Assembly (NCBI GenBank): GCA_949300425.1
Contig: CASGED010000128.1
Span: forward strand, 1-64,000
DNA length: 64,000 nt
DNA from: an uncultured Bacteroides sp.
GTDB lineage: Bacteria; Bacteroidota; Bacteroidia; Bacteroidales; Bacteroidaceae
Direction: 5' to 3'
Below are positions 46,764 through 54,407 of the stretch, in pieces. A program made the translations under genes and the position numbers. Within the stretch, counting starts at the first letter, position 1. Every line of letters starts with the position of its first letter. Below the pieces are notes generated by a model. It had not been told where the DNA came from. It saw nothing but the letters and a program-made list of their open reading frames with translations, and did not search any database.

Positions 46764-48218
46764 TCAAGTCAGCGCGTCTCTGTATTTATCAATGGTACTT
46801 GTGGCTTTCTCAATTTGCAGTTTGATGACAAACGGTTCGCCCGGGTCACGCGACGGCATATCTACATTGTATTCGTTGCGCGTGGTCTCCGTGACATCCA
46901 CTTCGTTACCATTCAACACGGTAGCCTTTACGACCTTGATACCTTTGGGAACTTTCACAGTCAGCTTCTTGGAATAGGGAGCGTTGAACACGACCATATA
47001 TACATCATCCCCTTTGCGGGTGTAATATCCCCATGCCTGCTTCTCCCATCCGGCATAGTCGCAGCCATAGATGCATTCACCGTATTTATTCATCCATTTT
47101 CCTATCGCCTTAGCCAGATCTTTTTCTTCCGGACGGAAATCGCCGTCTGCCTGCGGGCCGAAGTTTACGACCATATTTCCACCCATCGATACGGCATGTA
47201 CGATGCGCTCCAACACTTCCAACGGCGTCTTTACATAGCTCAGCGACCAGTCTTTGTGATATCCCCATTGGTTTTCGGGCACGGTCATGCAGGCCTCCCA
47301 GTCCCAACGGGTCACCTTCAGGTCTTTCACCGGGTCGGGCAGACGACGTTCGTAACCGGACTCATAATCGCCCATCAAGTGACCGTTGCTGTCGAAATGA
47401 CGCTTTCCCAAATCGTCAGCACGCAGACGGCTGTTGATGGTAACGCCCGGTATCAGTTCCTTCAGCATCTTCTCAACGTGGGCTGTCCACCAACCGTTCT
47501 TCGAGACGCTGGCATCCCATGTGCCGTCAAACCAGAAGTCCTTCACAGTCGGGTAGCGTGTGGCAAGCTCTTTCAGCTGGTTGTCCGTAAATTCAAAGAA
47601 GCGGGCCATGGCTTCCTCGTCCTCTTTGGTCTTGATGCTGTAGCGGTAGTCGGGATGGCTCCAGTCCATTACTGAGAAATAAAAATGCACGTCAATGCCT
47701 TCGTCGTTATAGGCTTTCACCAATTCGCCCAAGATGTCTTTCTTATAAGGAGTCTGAGCCACGGTATATTGGCTGTACTTGCTGGGCCACAGGCAGAATC
47801 CCTCATGATGTTTCGTTGTAATCTTAACATACTTCACGCCCATCTGCTTGGCCATCTTAGCCCAAGCCTTCGCGTCAAACTTTTCCGGATTCCATTGGTC
47901 CATCAACGCCAGCCATTCGTCGGCAGGCACTTTCGCCCACGATTTCAGCCATTCAGCCGCGCCCGGATATACTTTGCCATTCCACTCGCCACCGGGAATG
48001 GCATACAATCCCCAATGGATGAAAGCTCCCAAACGGTTGTCACGGAATTTTTTCATGTCGGCATCCTGGCGTTTGCCCAAACGTTCCGCACCATACTTCA
48101 AAGGAATCTCCTGGTCGGCAGGCAACACCCTCGGGCGATCCTGCGCTACAGCCACTCCGCCCGTCAAGAGCAAGAGTAAAACTGATACTTTAAAAAATCT
48201 ATTCATGCTATTATTCAT
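46764..48218 (-). CDS. GH29 alpha-L-fucosidase (PUL2)
   Basis: A 484-residue secreted exo-enzyme removing terminal alpha-L-fucose with retention. The signal peptide ends VAVAQ. The catalytic domain shows FIHWGLYAIPGGEW, KYVKITTKHHEGFCLWPS with the paired substrate-binding His residues, and the nucleophile Asp in DFWFDGTWD (D231). A C-terminal beta-sandwich follows from about residue 380. A second ATG (48206) is possible. It is transcribed from its own promoter, which carries the PUL2 box. The fucose it frees could feed the fuc operon at 8.8-15 kb. Confidence 0.94.
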   Translation of the reverse strand: MNNSMNRFFKVSVLLLLLTGGVAVAQDRPRVLPADQEIPLKYGAERLGKRQDADMKKFRDNRLGAFIHWGLYAIPGGEWNGKVYPGAAEWLKSWAKVPADEWLALMDQWNPEKFDAKAWAKMAKQMGVKYVKITTKHHEGFCLWPSKYSQYTVAQTPYKKDILGELVKAYNDEGIDVHFYFSVMDWSHPDYRYSIKTKEDEEAMARFFEFTDNQLKELATRYPTVKDFWFDGTWDASVSKNGWWTAHVEKMLKELIPGVTINSRLRADDLGKRHFDSNGHLMGDYESGYERRLPDPVKDLKVTRWDWEACMTVPENQWGYHKDWSLSYVKTPLEVLERIVHAVSMGGNMVVNFGPQADGDFRPEEKDLAKAIGKWMNKYGECIYGCDYAGWEKQAWGYYTRKGDDVYMVVFNAPYSKKLTVKVPKGIKVVKATVLNGNEVDVTETTRNEYNVDMPSRDPGEPFVIKLQIEKATSTIDKYRDALT

Positions 48219-48233
48219 TTAAAAGGTTTGCCG

Positions 48234-48297
48234 CAAAGGACGGCTTTTTTTCCCGAAAAGCTTTACTCTATTCGTTTTTTGTTTTACTCAAAATCAC
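48234..48297 (-). promoter_or_regulatory. PUL2 box and promoter of the GH29 gene
   Basis: Plus-strand box halves CTTTACTC (48261) and TTTTACTCAAAATCAC (48282) are 21 bp apart. Nineteen bp separate the box from a GTCCTTTG promoter element (48234-48241, minus). The second half is identical over 16 bp to the one at the PUL2 susC promoter. Confidence 0.65.
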
Positions 48298-48340
48298 TTT
48301 TTGAGTACTTTTAAGGTGCCGATTATACTTTGCACGGGAT

Positions 48341-48377
48341 GAAAAAGTGCGCCAAGCATCTTTTGCCGGCGCACTTT
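48341..48377 (-). terminator. Terminator of the PUL2 susC-susD operon
   Basis: On the minus strand AAAGTGCGCC and GGCGCACTTT form a 10-bp stem followed by TTC, 35 bp after the susD stop. Confidence 0.8.
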
Positions 48378-48412
48378 CCATCCACTTTATCCAATCAGGA
48401 AAACATCCGATT

Positions 48413-50353
48413 TTACTTATCGGCATCCGCCTCTATCCAACCCGGATTTTGCTCCAAATTAGGATTCAAACGGATTTCTTCCGCCGGTATAGGCCACAGG
48501 TAACGGTAGTCATGCCAAGGCAGGACACCATTGACGGTTTGCTTATACGGACTCTTCGGGTAGCAAATGATGAAGCCTTCATCGTCGATAAATACATCCT
48601 TGCCAATTACAGCCGTGGCAGCGGCGCCACCGTTCTTGCGGTCTGTATGCGAACCGTCATACAACGCCTGCATTTCCTCTGTAAACTGCATACCGCGCAA
48701 AGGAACAGTAAACAGGTTACCGGCTTTCCATCTCATCAAGTCTTCGTAACGATGGTTCTCCATAGCAAGCTCTATACGGCGTTCACGGCGAATTTCACGC
48801 AACAGCGGGCTGACCGTGTAGTCCAATTTCTCGCTATAAATCTTATCCAAACGGGGATCTGCCGGCTCTTGCCCCACAATCAGACGTGCCGTAGGATATT
48901 TGTCGAAGTCGAAACCGGCGCGCTCCCGCAAAGCGTTGATGGTTTTGTCCACCTGATCTTGCGTCAGCGTTCCGTTCAGTTCATACTCCACTTCGGCATA
49001 TATCAACAACAACTCGCCATAACGGAATTCGACAGCGGCTTGTGTACCGTTGGTTACGGCATCTATCTCCTCTTGGTCACCCATCCAATGCTTGATAAAA
49101 CGATAACCGGTAACGGTAGAACCACTGGTATTATAGGAGATAGTAGGATACTGTATGCCATTGTCCGGGTTCACTTCACCGTTCCCCCAAATAGTGACAT
49201 ATTCACCGGGACGGCACACGGTCTGGGTCAGACGCGGGTCGCGGTTATCCAATTCTTTCCACATACCGTAGCCCTTGAACAACGGATTCACTTCATAGCT
49301 ACCTTCTGTACCGCCGATGTAGATGGGGCGTCCGTCCTCACACAAGTATTCTTCTATCAGCCCGCGGGTAGCGCCCATGGATTGACGGTTGCTGTTATTC
49401 TGGTCGTAGTAACGCTGGAAAGCGTTTCCATATTCATTTTCGATGTACGTACGTCCAAGAATAATTTCCGGATTACTCGAGTAAGCGTTGGGACCTTTTA
49501 CTGTAAACATCTTGTAATAAGACGTTGCGCCATCGCCGGTGTACAACGAATATTTACCGAGCAAGGCTTCGCAAGCCGTCTCGCACTCTTGCAGGAATTT
49601 AGTGGGATCCAATCCCAGATCCTTATGATACTTACGGTAAGTTCCTTCGAAAAGACAGATGCGTGCTTTCAGGAAGTTGGCCATATCCTTGTTCAGGCGG
49701 CCGGATTCCTCACTCCCTTTTTCAGGCAGGCCTTCTACAGCCCGGTTTATGCACATCAACACGGAGTCCATGACTTCGGCACGCGGAGTACGAGCCATTT
49801 GAAGCTCTTCCGAATCGGTATTCAGCTCACGCGTAAGCCAAGGCACATCGCCGAAGAACAAAACCTTGCGGTAATATTCCCAAGCTTTAAAGAAGTACGC
49901 TTCACCGGCATACTGGGCCAACGTTTCCGCAGGCAAATCTGCAAGAGTATAATGTGTCAGGAAATAATTGACATTACGCAAATCACCCCATGACCAGCCA
50001 TTGGAGTCAGAACCTGACCCAGTCGGTATCTTATTGGCTTCACCCAATTCAGTGTATTCATTCCCTGTACGCACGGCATTGTCACTATACACATCTCCGT
50101 ATGCCAACGGGCTTCCGGTTACCGGGAGCGGATAAAGGTATTTGCTGTCTGACCAACCGCTTCCGTGTCCCTGTAGCCAAGTAGGGTACAGTTTGTTCAA
50201 GAACAGTTTCAGGTCACTTTCCGAAGTCCAGAAAGTTTCGTCGGTCGGCACGTCCAACGGATAACGCTCCATGAAGTCATCGTTACATGCCACGAACGTG
50301 GCCGCTAATCCGACAGCTGCGATATAATGTTTCAGTTTCATATTCATTATCAT
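48413..50353 (-). CDS. SusD/RagB-family glycan-binding lipoprotein (PUL2)
   Basis: A 646-residue surface lipoprotein partnering the SusC upstream. The lipobox is TFVAC (Cys near residue 23). SusD-family blocks include EAYFFKAWEYYRKVLFFGDVP near residue 150, RYGELLLIYAEVEYELNG and REIRRERRIELAMENHRYEDLMRW. ATG codons at residues 1, 3 and 5 all leave a good signal peptide. It lies 18 bp after susC and is followed by a terminator, so the operon is just these two genes. Confidence 0.93.
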   Translation of the reverse strand: MIMNMKLKHYIAAVGLAATFVACNDDFMERYPLDVPTDETFWTSESDLKLFLNKLYPTWLQGHGSGWSDSKYLYPLPVTGSPLAYGDVYSDNAVRTGNEYTELGEANKIPTGSGSDSNGWSWGDLRNVNYFLTHYTLADLPAETLAQYAGEAYFFKAWEYYRKVLFFGDVPWLTRELNTDSEELQMARTPRAEVMDSVLMCINRAVEGLPEKGSEESGRLNKDMANFLKARICLFEGTYRKYHKDLGLDPTKFLQECETACEALLGKYSLYTGDGATSYYKMFTVKGPNAYSSNPEIILGRTYIENEYGNAFQRYYDQNNSNRQSMGATRGLIEEYLCEDGRPIYIGGTEGSYEVNPLFKGYGMWKELDNRDPRLTQTVCRPGEYVTIWGNGEVNPDNGIQYPTISYNTSGSTVTGYRFIKHWMGDQEEIDAVTNGTQAAVEFRYGELLLIYAEVEYELNGTLTQDQVDKTINALRERAGFDFDKYPTARLIVGQEPADPRLDKIYSEKLDYTVSPLLREIRRERRIELAMENHRYEDLMRWKAGNLFTVPLRGMQFTEEMQALYDGSHTDRKNGGAAATAVIGKDVFIDDEGFIICYPKSPYKQTVNGVLPWHDYRYLWPIPAEEIRLNPNLEQNPGWIEADADK

Positions 50354-50371
50354 ATATAATAAGTTAATTTG

Positions 50372-53300
50372 TTAGAAATTGACTTGTACACCGAGAGCCA
50401 ACGAACGCATCATCGGGTAAGCCGACTGGATAGACTCTGGGTCGAATACGTTGGGTATTCCGGATATCTCAAACAAGTTATAAGCCGAGAAGTTGACACG
50501 CACCGTGTTCATCATAATCTTGCGAGTCCATTCACGCGGAAGTGTGTATCCCAAACTCAGTGTTTTCAGTCTGATGAATGCACCGTTGTACAGGTAACGG
50601 GTATTGGTCGTCAAGTTTTGACCGCGGCCGTACATGTGATACTTGGCGTTCGTATTCTCCGGTGTCCACGAATTCATGAACGTGTCGTAGTTACCGGCCG
50701 AATCGCTGCCGCCGAAAAGCATGTTGTTATTAATGAATACATCGCGTTTGGCTACACCTTGGAAGAAGATGTTCAGGCTGAAGTCTTTCCAATAGAGGTT
50801 CGTGTTCAGACCGAAACGGAAACGGGGCGTATTGTTACCGATGACGCGCAAGTCGCCCGGATTGTAAACGGTATTCTCGCCGTTGCTTACCTTACCGTCG
50901 GGACCGGCATCGCTCTTGTTTTCATCATCACCCGGCGTACCACCCAAGTCAGCGAAGCGGAGGTCACCCGGATACCAGGTGCTGCTGATGTCGGTCTGGC
51001 TCGGACCGTTCAATGTGTACTTGCCGTTTTCATCAACGGTGAAGTCATCTTCCTGCAAGATACCCAGACAAGTGTAGCCCCAAATTTCACCCATCACCTT
51101 TCCGTCATACAAGGTAGACAACGACTTATTGGGGTTTCCGTCGAACTTCTTGACTTTCGTTACATAGTCGGACAATACGAAGTTGATGTCATAATGGAAA
51201 TCCTTGTTCACCTTGTCGCGCCAAGTCAGACTGAGTTCCCAACCATTGGTTTTCAGGATACCGGAATTCTTTTTCGGAGCGGAAGCGCCCAATACGGCGG
51301 GATACTTGTCCGCAGCCATCAAGATGTCTTTCGTCTCACGCGTGTACCAGTCGAATGTAAAGTCAAGGCGATTTTGCAGGAACGTAGCGTCCAAACCGAA
51401 GTCCAAGGTCGTAGCGGTCTCCCACGTCAACGTCGGCGAGATCAGTCCGCCCTGCGAGATACCCATCGGACGAGTGCCCCCCATATTCCATGCGACATAG
51501 TCCACGCTGCTGTACTCGGAAATATAAGCATAAGTGTCTACTTCCTGGTTACCCAGCGAGCCCCAAGAACCTCTCACTTTCAGATTGTCCAACCAATGGC
51601 GGGTAGGCTCCATAAACTTTTCTTCCGAAATCCTCCAACCTGCGGAGAACGAAGGGAAGAACTTGAAGCGGTCAGCCTTCGGGAAACGGGAAGTTCCATC
51701 GTAACGTCCATTGAACTCGAAAAGGTAACGGTTGTCATATACATAGTTGAAGCGGGCGAACATGCCTCGGATAGCCCAATGCTCGGCTTCATCACCTGCG
51801 TATTGGTTACCTGTAGCCGAATTGATGTAAGGCAAGTCAGCGTTCAATATACCTTCAGCCTCAGCGTATGTCTTGCGGTAAGTGTACCATTCTTGGTTGA
51901 AACCTACCATGGCGCCTATATCATGTTTGCCGAAAGTTTTATTGTAGTTGGTATACGCGTTGATGGTATAGTAATCGGAGTGTGTTATCGTCTCATCCAC
52001 GCTGGAAGGATCCGTATGCGTCTTTACGATAGAACTCCAATCGTCCACGATGTACTCACGCGTGGGAATCACCCGTTTTTGGAAGTACTCTTTGGGAGCG
52101 TACGAAAATTCTCCTTTTACCGTCCAACCCGGCAGGATAGTGATGGTCGGTGTGATGTTGAACAATAAGTTCTGTCGTTTCGTATCGCGAGTTGCGCCGT
52201 AAGCCAACCATCCCAATACATTGTCCGTCCACATGTTGGGCTGCGGATCATCCGGGCCAGTCATAATCGGGCTACAGATGTTACGGCTCGTTTCACCCAT
52301 CATGGCGCTCCACAACTTGCCTTTCTGAGGATTGAGGTAAGGTTCGTCAATGTTCAATGAGTTGAAACTGATTTTTGCGCTCACGTCAAACCAGTTGGTG
52401 ATTTGCGTCTGTACGCTCATCAATCCGGTAAAGCGTTTCTGCGAATCCGTATTGATTTTGTACATACCTTCTTGACGTTGATAGCCTAATGAGAGATAGT
52501 AACGTGTCTTGTCATTGCCACCGGAAACGCTCACCGTATGTTTCTGCATCGGTGTCCAATCTTTCACAACCTCATCATAAGGATTCATGCTGCGTACCCA
52601 CGAGAATTTGGAGTCACTGCCCTCCTGATATATCCAGTCAGGAGCGTTCTCAGGATCATCTCTCCACGCTTTCTTGGCGGCAAGCAACTGCTCGCTCCAA
52701 GTAGACACGGTTCCTCCAGTCAGTTCCGTCAATTGGTTGGCGGCCAACTGGATGGTATAAGCGTCCATAATGTCCGGACGATGCGAGGGCGTGTTCCACT
52801 GCATGTTAAAGTTATATGTCACGTTGGGCTTCTGAGCCTTCGATCCGCTCTTGGTCGTCACCAACAAAACGCCGTAAGTGGCACGTGCACCATAAATAGC
52901 GGCCGAGGCTGCGTCTTTCAGCAAAGAAACGCTCTCCACATCCGCAGGATTGAGCATGCTCAACGCCGTAGCGTCCATCTGCACGCCGTCCACCAATATC
53001 AGCGGGCTACCCGTCTGGATTACCCAATCGCCGTCATCGTTCTGTCCCATAGACGTACCACCACGCACGTTGAAAGTAGGTACCGACGTAGGATCACCGG
53101 ATGTCGCAGATACGTTGAGGTTCGGGATGACACCTTCCAATGCTTGTCCTAAACTACCCACGGGCTTGTTTTCTATCGTCTCATTGTTGACCGAAGCCAC
53201 GGCACCGGTCAGGTTTACCTTCTTCTGGGTACCAAAACCGACTACCACCACTTCGTCAATCATTTCCGAATCCTCCTTCAGCACGACATCGATTGAACTT

Positions 53301-53647
53301 CTGCCGCCAACGCTAATCTCCTGCGACTGGTATCCCACAAACGAGAAAACCAATATAGCGTTATTACCCGACACGTTCAGCGTGTACTTACCATCGATGT
53401 CGGTAACAGTACCGTTGCCGGTACCTTTCACCCGGATGGTCACACCAATCATCGGTTCACCCGTGGCATCCTTTACCACACCGGTCACCGCACGATTCTG
53501 CTGTACGGCTTCAGATGCGAATACGCCCCCCCCCCTGGCGGGAAGAGCCTTCGAATAACCACTTCCTATCACACAAGACAGGAGCAAGAAGAAAAGCGCA
53601 CTTCGGCGAGTCCTTCTCAATGCAAATAGCTCTTTCACATTTTTCAT
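50372..53647 (-). CDS. SusC/RagA-family TonB-dependent transporter (PUL2)
   Basis: A 1091-residue outer-membrane receptor importing the PUL2 glycan. A basic N-terminus and hydrophobic signal (SALFFLLLSCVIGSG) are followed by R38-G39-G40-G41, encoded by a run of ten G. The carboxypeptidase-like extension (VTGVVKDATGEPMIGVTI), TonB-box region (IDEVVVVGFGTQKKVNLTGAV), plug (LLKDAASAAIYGARATYGVLLVTTKSG) and barrel ending VNF are complete. It is the first gene of the susC-susD operon behind a promoter with the PUL2 box. The frame is intact here. A change of one base in the G run would truncate it. Confidence 0.94.
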   Translation of the reverse strand: MKNVKELFALRRTRRSALFFLLLSCVIGSGYSKALPARGGGVFASEAVQQNRAVTGVVKDATGEPMIGVTIRVKGTGNGTVTDIDGKYTLNVSGNNAILVFSFVGYQSQEISVGGRSSIDVVLKEDSEMIDEVVVVGFGTQKKVNLTGAVASVNNETIENKPVGSLGQALEGVIPNLNVSATSGDPTSVPTFNVRGGTSMGQNDDGDWVIQTGSPLILVDGVQMDATALSMLNPADVESVSLLKDAASAAIYGARATYGVLLVTTKSGSKAQKPNVTYNFNMQWNTPSHRPDIMDAYTIQLAANQLTELTGGTVSTWSEQLLAAKKAWRDDPENAPDWIYQEGSDSKFSWVRSMNPYDEVVKDWTPMQKHTVSVSGGNDKTRYYLSLGYQRQEGMYKINTDSQKRFTGLMSVQTQITNWFDVSAKISFNSLNIDEPYLNPQKGKLWSAMMGETSRNICSPIMTGPDDPQPNMWTDNVLGWLAYGATRDTKRQNLLFNITPTITILPGWTVKGEFSYAPKEYFQKRVIPTREYIVDDWSSIVKTHTDPSSVDETITHSDYYTINAYTNYNKTFGKHDIGAMVGFNQEWYTYRKTYAEAEGILNADLPYINSATGNQYAGDEAEHWAIRGMFARFNYVYDNRYLFEFNGRYDGTSRFPKADRFKFFPSFSAGWRISEEKFMEPTRHWLDNLKVRGSWGSLGNQEVDTYAYISEYSSVDYVAWNMGGTRPMGISQGGLISPTLTWETATTLDFGLDATFLQNRLDFTFDWYTRETKDILMAADKYPAVLGASAPKKNSGILKTNGWELSLTWRDKVNKDFHYDINFVLSDYVTKVKKFDGNPNKSLSTLYDGKVMGEIWGYTCLGILQEDDFTVDENGKYTLNGPSQTDISSTWYPGDLRFADLGGTPGDDENKSDAGPDGKVSNGENTVYNPGDLRVIGNNTPRFRFGLNTNLYWKDFSLNIFFQGVAKRDVFINNNMLFGGSDSAGNYDTFMNSWTPENTNAKYHMYGRGQNLTTNTRYLYNGAFIRLKTLSLGYTLPREWTRKIMMNTVRVNFSAYNLFEISGIPNVFDPESIQSAYPMMRSLALGVQVNF
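53526..53535 (-). repeat. Homopolymeric G10 tract inside susC
   Basis: The coding strand has ten consecutive G (plus-strand C at 53526-53535) spanning codons 38-41, between the signal peptide and the mature N-terminal domain. Tracts of this length slip readily during replication. Confidence 0.85.
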
Positions 53648-53725
53648 AATAATTTTAAGTAAACATTATAAAACAACTATATTAAAACACACAAGGTTCA
53701 GCACTAAGTGCTAAAATCTCTGCCG

Positions 53726-53789
53726 CAAAACTAATAAAATGCAAAATATAGGCTTTACTCAAATAGACATTTCTTTTACTCAAAATCAC
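53726..53789 (-). promoter_or_regulatory. PUL2 box and promoter of susC
   Basis: Plus-strand box halves CTTTACTC (53753) and TTTTACTCAAAATCAC (53774) are 21 bp apart. Nineteen bp separate the box from TAGTTTTG (53726-53733, minus), an exact -7 consensus. The predicted leader is about 75 nt. Confidence 0.7.
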
Positions 53790-54041
53790 ACAAGAAAACA
53801 AATGCTTAATAATCAGCCGATTGCAAGCAATAAATATTTTAGGATTTTATATTTCTGATACTTTTTTCTTTTAAAAAAAGGAGTAAGCTCATGCTTTACA
53901 AAACATAAATAGAGGCAAAGTTTGGTGAAAATGCCCACTAAAAGGCATCCTTTGTTCTATCATATAGAAGAAAAAACAATAGATAACAATACTGGCTACA
54001 CCATAAGTAAATGTACAGAATTAATTGATATCATTTGTAGG

Positions 54042-54150
54042 GTTAAGAAGTTAAGGAGTTATCACTCCGCTTTGCTCCGTTAGGAGTTAAGCCAATACTT
54101 TTAGTATACATGATAAGTCAACTATCGGCTTAACTACTTAACTTCTTAAC
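54042..54150. repeat. Inverted repeat of AAGTTAAG words
   Basis: GTTAAGAAGTTAAGGAGTTA at 54042-54061 matches the reverse complement of 54131-54150 at 19 of 20 positions. A second nested pair is TTAGGAGTTAAGCC at 54080 with GGCTTAACTACTTAA at 54127. It is probably a dispersed intergenic repeat. Confidence 0.7.
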
Positions 54151-54238
54151 TACTTAACTACTGATATAGTATAAGCTAAATGTGATTAGTTACTTATTAT
54201 ATATATTATATACCATTCCATTGTATTACGGACTTGCG

Positions 54239-54364
54239 CAATATAACTGCATTCCTTGCACGATTACCAATCGTACAGCATGACGATTACTAATCGTACA
54301 GCATGACAATTAGTAATCGTACAGCGTGACGATTACTAATCGTGCAAGGAAGTAAGCTATATGC
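54239..54364. repeat. Four-unit 23-bp palindrome array (ACGATTA family)
   Basis: Palindromes start at 54260, 54283, 54306 and 54329, exactly 23 bp apart (for example ACGATTACTAATCGT), with spacers ACAGCATG, ACAGCATG and ACAGCGTG. The outer flanks, CAATATAACTGCATTCCTTG on the left and CAAGGAAGTAAGCTATATG on the right, are imperfect reverse complements. The spacers are the reverse complement of those in the 20236 array. Confidence 0.82.
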
Positions 54365-54407
54365 CTCCAGAAAATAAGAGGGACAACATCGACTTTCCGG
54401 ACGGATG

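Larger units (their letters stand above)
53790..54407. other. Repeat-bearing intergenic region behind GH123
   Basis: About 620 bp without a credible gene. From 53790 to 54040 it is A/T-rich and featureless to the eye. Two repeat elements follow, an inverted repeat of AGTTAAG words at 54042-54150 and a 23-bp palindrome array at 54239-54364. No clear T-tailed terminator for GH123 was found. Confidence 0.6.

Noticed and set aside
50369..52168. Long plus-strand open frame (about 600 codons) opposite susC
   Set aside because: It mirrors the coding strand of a certain SusC gene, lacks recognisable domains or a promoter, and similar long antisense frames occur opposite other genes here (for example 48347-49993 and 38917-40197). 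It is a by-product of codon usage.
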